Positions 62,661 to 64,000 of a DNA stretch of 64,000 bases are shown piece by piece. The notes under the pieces are model-generated. The model saw only the letters and a program-made list of their open reading frames with translations, had not been told where the DNA came from and did not search any database. A program made the translations under genes and the position numbers. The DNA comes from Falsibacillus albus (GTDB lineage Bacteria; Bacillota; Bacilli; Bacillales; DSM-25281), in contig NZ_RCVZ01000007.1 in assembly GCF_003668575.1 (NCBI RefSeq), positions 148,347 to 212,346 of the forward strand. The letters are read 5' to 3'. Numbering within the stretch: position 1 is the first letter of the stretch; each line of letters starts with the position of its first letter.

Positions 62661-63317
62661 ATGACCAAAAACCGGATAGCTATTTTTAAATTTCTGATTG
62701 TCCTCGGGATGATTTCTTTCTTCACATGGGGATTTTTTGAAATAGCAGACGATTATCAAGATCAGGAAATAAGGCATTTTGATTCAATCATTATTGAAGG
62801 TATACAAAACCATGTATCACCATTTTGGACGCATATAATGCTCGGAGTAACTCTTTTAGGTTCAGTAAAATGGATTGTGATCTTAACCAGTATGACAGTC
62901 ATGTTATTATTTCTCTTCAAGCATAGGCTTTTAGCAGTGTACGTTGCAGTTTCCATTTCATGCGGAGGGTTATTCAACTGGCTGCTTAAATGGATATTCA
63001 AAAGGGAACGGCCGGATATCGAGCCGATTATTCAAGAACAGGGTTACAGTTTTCCCAGTGGGCATTCGATGGGTTCGTTTATTTTCTACGGGACATTGGC
63101 CTTTATTTTATTCAAGCTTTATAAGCAAAAATGGGCAAAGATATTTGGCGCGCTGTTAGCCATTTTCCTTGTTTTTTTCATCGGGATCAGCCGAATCTAT
63201 CTAGGTGTGCATTATCCGAGTGATATTGTAGGCGGGTTCACTGCCGGGGCTGCATGGACAACGATCAGCATTATTACTTATCACTTTTTGGATATCCGCA
63301 GAAAACGGCTTGAATAG
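62661..63317 (+). CDS. PAP2 family phosphatase (YodM-like)
   Basis: This 218-residue protein has six membrane helices and the three-part phosphatase signature: KRERPDIEP near residue 116, YSFPSGHSMG near 133 and SRIYLGVHYPSDI near 182. The family removes phosphate from phosphatidate, undecaprenyl diphosphate or related lipids. ATG 62661 has CAGGTG nearby; ATG 62601 has no ribosome binding site. B. subtilis yodM belongs to this family and sits next to yodL; here the gene is far from yodL and follows ku. Confidence 0.87.
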   Translation: MTKNRIAIFKFLIVLGMISFFTWGFFEIADDYQDQEIRHFDSIIIEGIQNHVSPFWTHIMLGVTLLGSVKWIVILTSMTVMLLFLFKHRLLAVYVAVSISCGGLFNWLLKWIFKRERPDIEPIIQEQGYSFPSGHSMGSFIFYGTLAFILFKLYKQKWAKIFGALLAIFLVFFIGISRIYLGVHYPSDIVGGFTAGAAWTTISIITYHFLDIRRKRLE

Positions 63318-63345
63318 CTGTCTGGCTAATTTTTAAAAAACACTG

Positions 63346-63374
63346 TTGACAAATGGGCGGTATTGGGCTATGAT
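63346..63374 (+). promoter_or_regulatory. Near-consensus promoter in a gene-free region
   Basis: TTGACA, 17 bases, TATGAT. It is followed by a nested stem and a 17-codon ORF but no sizeable gene. Confidence 0.7.
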
Positions 63375-63401
63375 TAGGTAATCATTATGTGAAAATGGAA
63401 T

Positions 63402-63472
63402 TGAAGCCATCAATTAAATGAGAAGCTGATATTTTAAATTACTTCTCATTAATAAAGATGGTTTTTTGTTGT
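63402..63472 (+). terminator. Nested hairpin with T-run
   Basis: CCATC pairs with GATGG on the outside and ATGAGAAG with CTTCTCAT inside, then TTTTTTGTTG. It may terminate or attenuate the transcript from the promoter at 63346. Confidence 0.55.
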
Positions 63473-63509
63473 TTCAAATAATGATGACAACTCTTTAGGG
63501 GGACTTGAA

Positions 63510-63563
63510 ATGAATACATGCAAATGGACTGTTGGAGTCGATGCTGCTATTCATTTGGAATAG
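63510..63563 (+). CDS. 17-codon ORF with good ribosome binding site
   Basis: The peptide is MNTCKWTVGVDAAIHLE. AGGGGGACTTG precedes the ATG. It may be the surviving start of a disrupted gene, a leader peptide, or chance. I do not recognise it. Confidence 0.3.
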   Translation: MNTCKWTVGVDAAIHLE

Positions 63564-63745
63564 GGATAAAAGTAAGCTTTTTTATATTTAGACTTCTTAG
63601 GATGAATTCACTTCTCACGGAATTTTTCCTATATCTACAGAAGCATCGCAATACTCCTCACATTCTACTCTAAAACGTATTTCAACAATTTTCTATTTAC
63701 TCAGAAGCATATTAATCGGTTAAACGGGTATTAAGGGTGTATAAG

Positions 63746-63820
63746 ATACCTGATTCACACTGGCACGGTCTAGGAGCCGTAAGGATGAAAGAGAGGTAGG
63801 GCTTTCGTTGTTTTAGGTAT
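63746..63820 (+). other. Possible structured RNA with three-way junction
   Basis: ATACCT (63746) pairs with AGGTAT (63815). Inside, ACGG/CCGT and GAAAG/CTTTC form two hairpins. I do not recognise an RNA family. Apart from the promoter, short ORF and intron start, nothing else is visible in 63.3-63.94 kb. Confidence 0.35.
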
Positions 63821-63906
63821 TGAATCGATCGATGCACCTTGGTTAGAAGGATACGGATTGTACCTCTAAAATTTAGCATTTTCACAAAATGAATAAAATA
63901 AATTCA

Positions 63907-63936
63907 GCAGGGCATCGCAGGATCGCGATGCCCTGC
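63907..63936 (+). repeat. Perfect 12-bp inverted repeat before the intron
   Basis: GCAGGGCATCGC and GCGATGCCCTGC flank AGGATC. The intron start lies six bases downstream, the kind of stem-loop used as a target by group IIC introns. Confidence 0.8.
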
Positions 63937-63942
63937 ATCAAT

Positions 63943-64000
63943 GTGTGCCCGGCATGGGTGATAACTCGGTGGTGAAAGTCCACTACAGACTTGGCAGTAG
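63943..64000 (+). mobile_element. 5' end of a group II intron (continues beyond the window)
   Basis: It begins GTGTGCCCGGCATGGGTG, the conserved 5' splice-site and domain I start of bacterial group II introns, and continues with CTCGGTGGTGAAAGTCCACT, a typical domain I helix. The reverse-transcriptase/maturase ORF would lie outside the window. Confidence 0.75.

Noticed and set aside
63718..63900. End of an IS element or TnpB-associated RNA
   Set aside because: Translation in all frames gives only short broken stretches and I could not match the sequence to a known transposon end; left as a possible structured RNA.

Overview
The window is a 64 kb chromosomal segment of a low-GC, endospore-forming Bacillaceae bacterium (Bacillus sensu lato). 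The evidence is the gene content and gene order. Blocks match the Bacillus subtilis neighbourhoods ypmR-ypmS/msrA-msrB/ypqE and yodH-ctpA-yodJ-deoD-yodL-yozD-yodN-yozE-yokU-kamA-yodP/Q/R/S/T. There are also sporulation-type small genes (yjcZ, yflJ families), strong GGAGG-type ribosome binding sites and Gram-positive riboswitches. A C30-type carotenoid finishing cluster suggests a pigmented species. Species cannot be fixed from sequence alone.

Layout. 1-7.5 kb: nucleoside hydrolase, ypmR/ypmS, a DUF4397 protein, an RsgA paralogue, methionine sulfoxide reductases A and B, a PTS EIIA protein, a DUF502 membrane protein and a YjcZ-type peptide. 7.5-9.3 kb: a chemoreceptor. 9.5-20 kb: the kam locus, with yodT/S/R/Q, an aldehyde dehydrogenase, yodP, a sigma-54 activator (KamR type) and kamA-yokU-yozE. 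kamA is preceded by a perfect -24/-12 promoter. 20-27 kb: yodN, yozD, yodL, small hydrophilic peptides, deoD, yodJ, a YitT-type protein, ctpA and yodH. 27-33 kb: a CobW-type metallochaperone, a MarR/MFS efflux pair, small proteins, a secreted CAP-domain protein and an SDR-like protein. 33-36.5 kb: a c-di-AMP (ydaO) riboswitch controlling a Ktr/Trk potassium transporter, then a MATE pump. 36.7-41.8 kb: a carotenoid operon (CruF, acyltransferase, glycosyltransferase, CrtN/CrtI-like oxidoreductase) ending in a second-type MurG. 42-48.7 kb: an acetyltransferase with a remarkable tRNA-like leader, an amidohydrolase, uppP, patatin, a hydroxybutyrate dehydrogenase and small membrane proteins. 48.8-52.8 kb: FMN riboswitch and ribD-ribE-ribBA-ribH. 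53-58 kb: a purine permease, an EAL/HDOD protein and a thermolysin-type protease. 58.6-63.3 kb: dapF, the NHEJ pair ligD/ku and a PAP2 phosphatase. The last 680 bases hold no clear gene: a strong promoter, structured RNA-like sequence and the 5' end of a group II intron that runs out of the window.

Two features stand out beyond the genes. First, a roughly 230-290 bp dispersed intergenic repeat with imperfect terminal inverted repeats (MITE-like) occurs at least six times, plus remnants, always in the same orientation; one copy sits inside the riboflavin operon. Second, a 77-nt element with complete tRNA geometry (acceptor, D-arm with GG, T-arm with UUCGAUU) lies in the leader of an acetyltransferase gene. 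Its 3' half can alternatively pair with a downstream segment in a roughly 17-bp hairpin, so the two folds are mutually exclusive.
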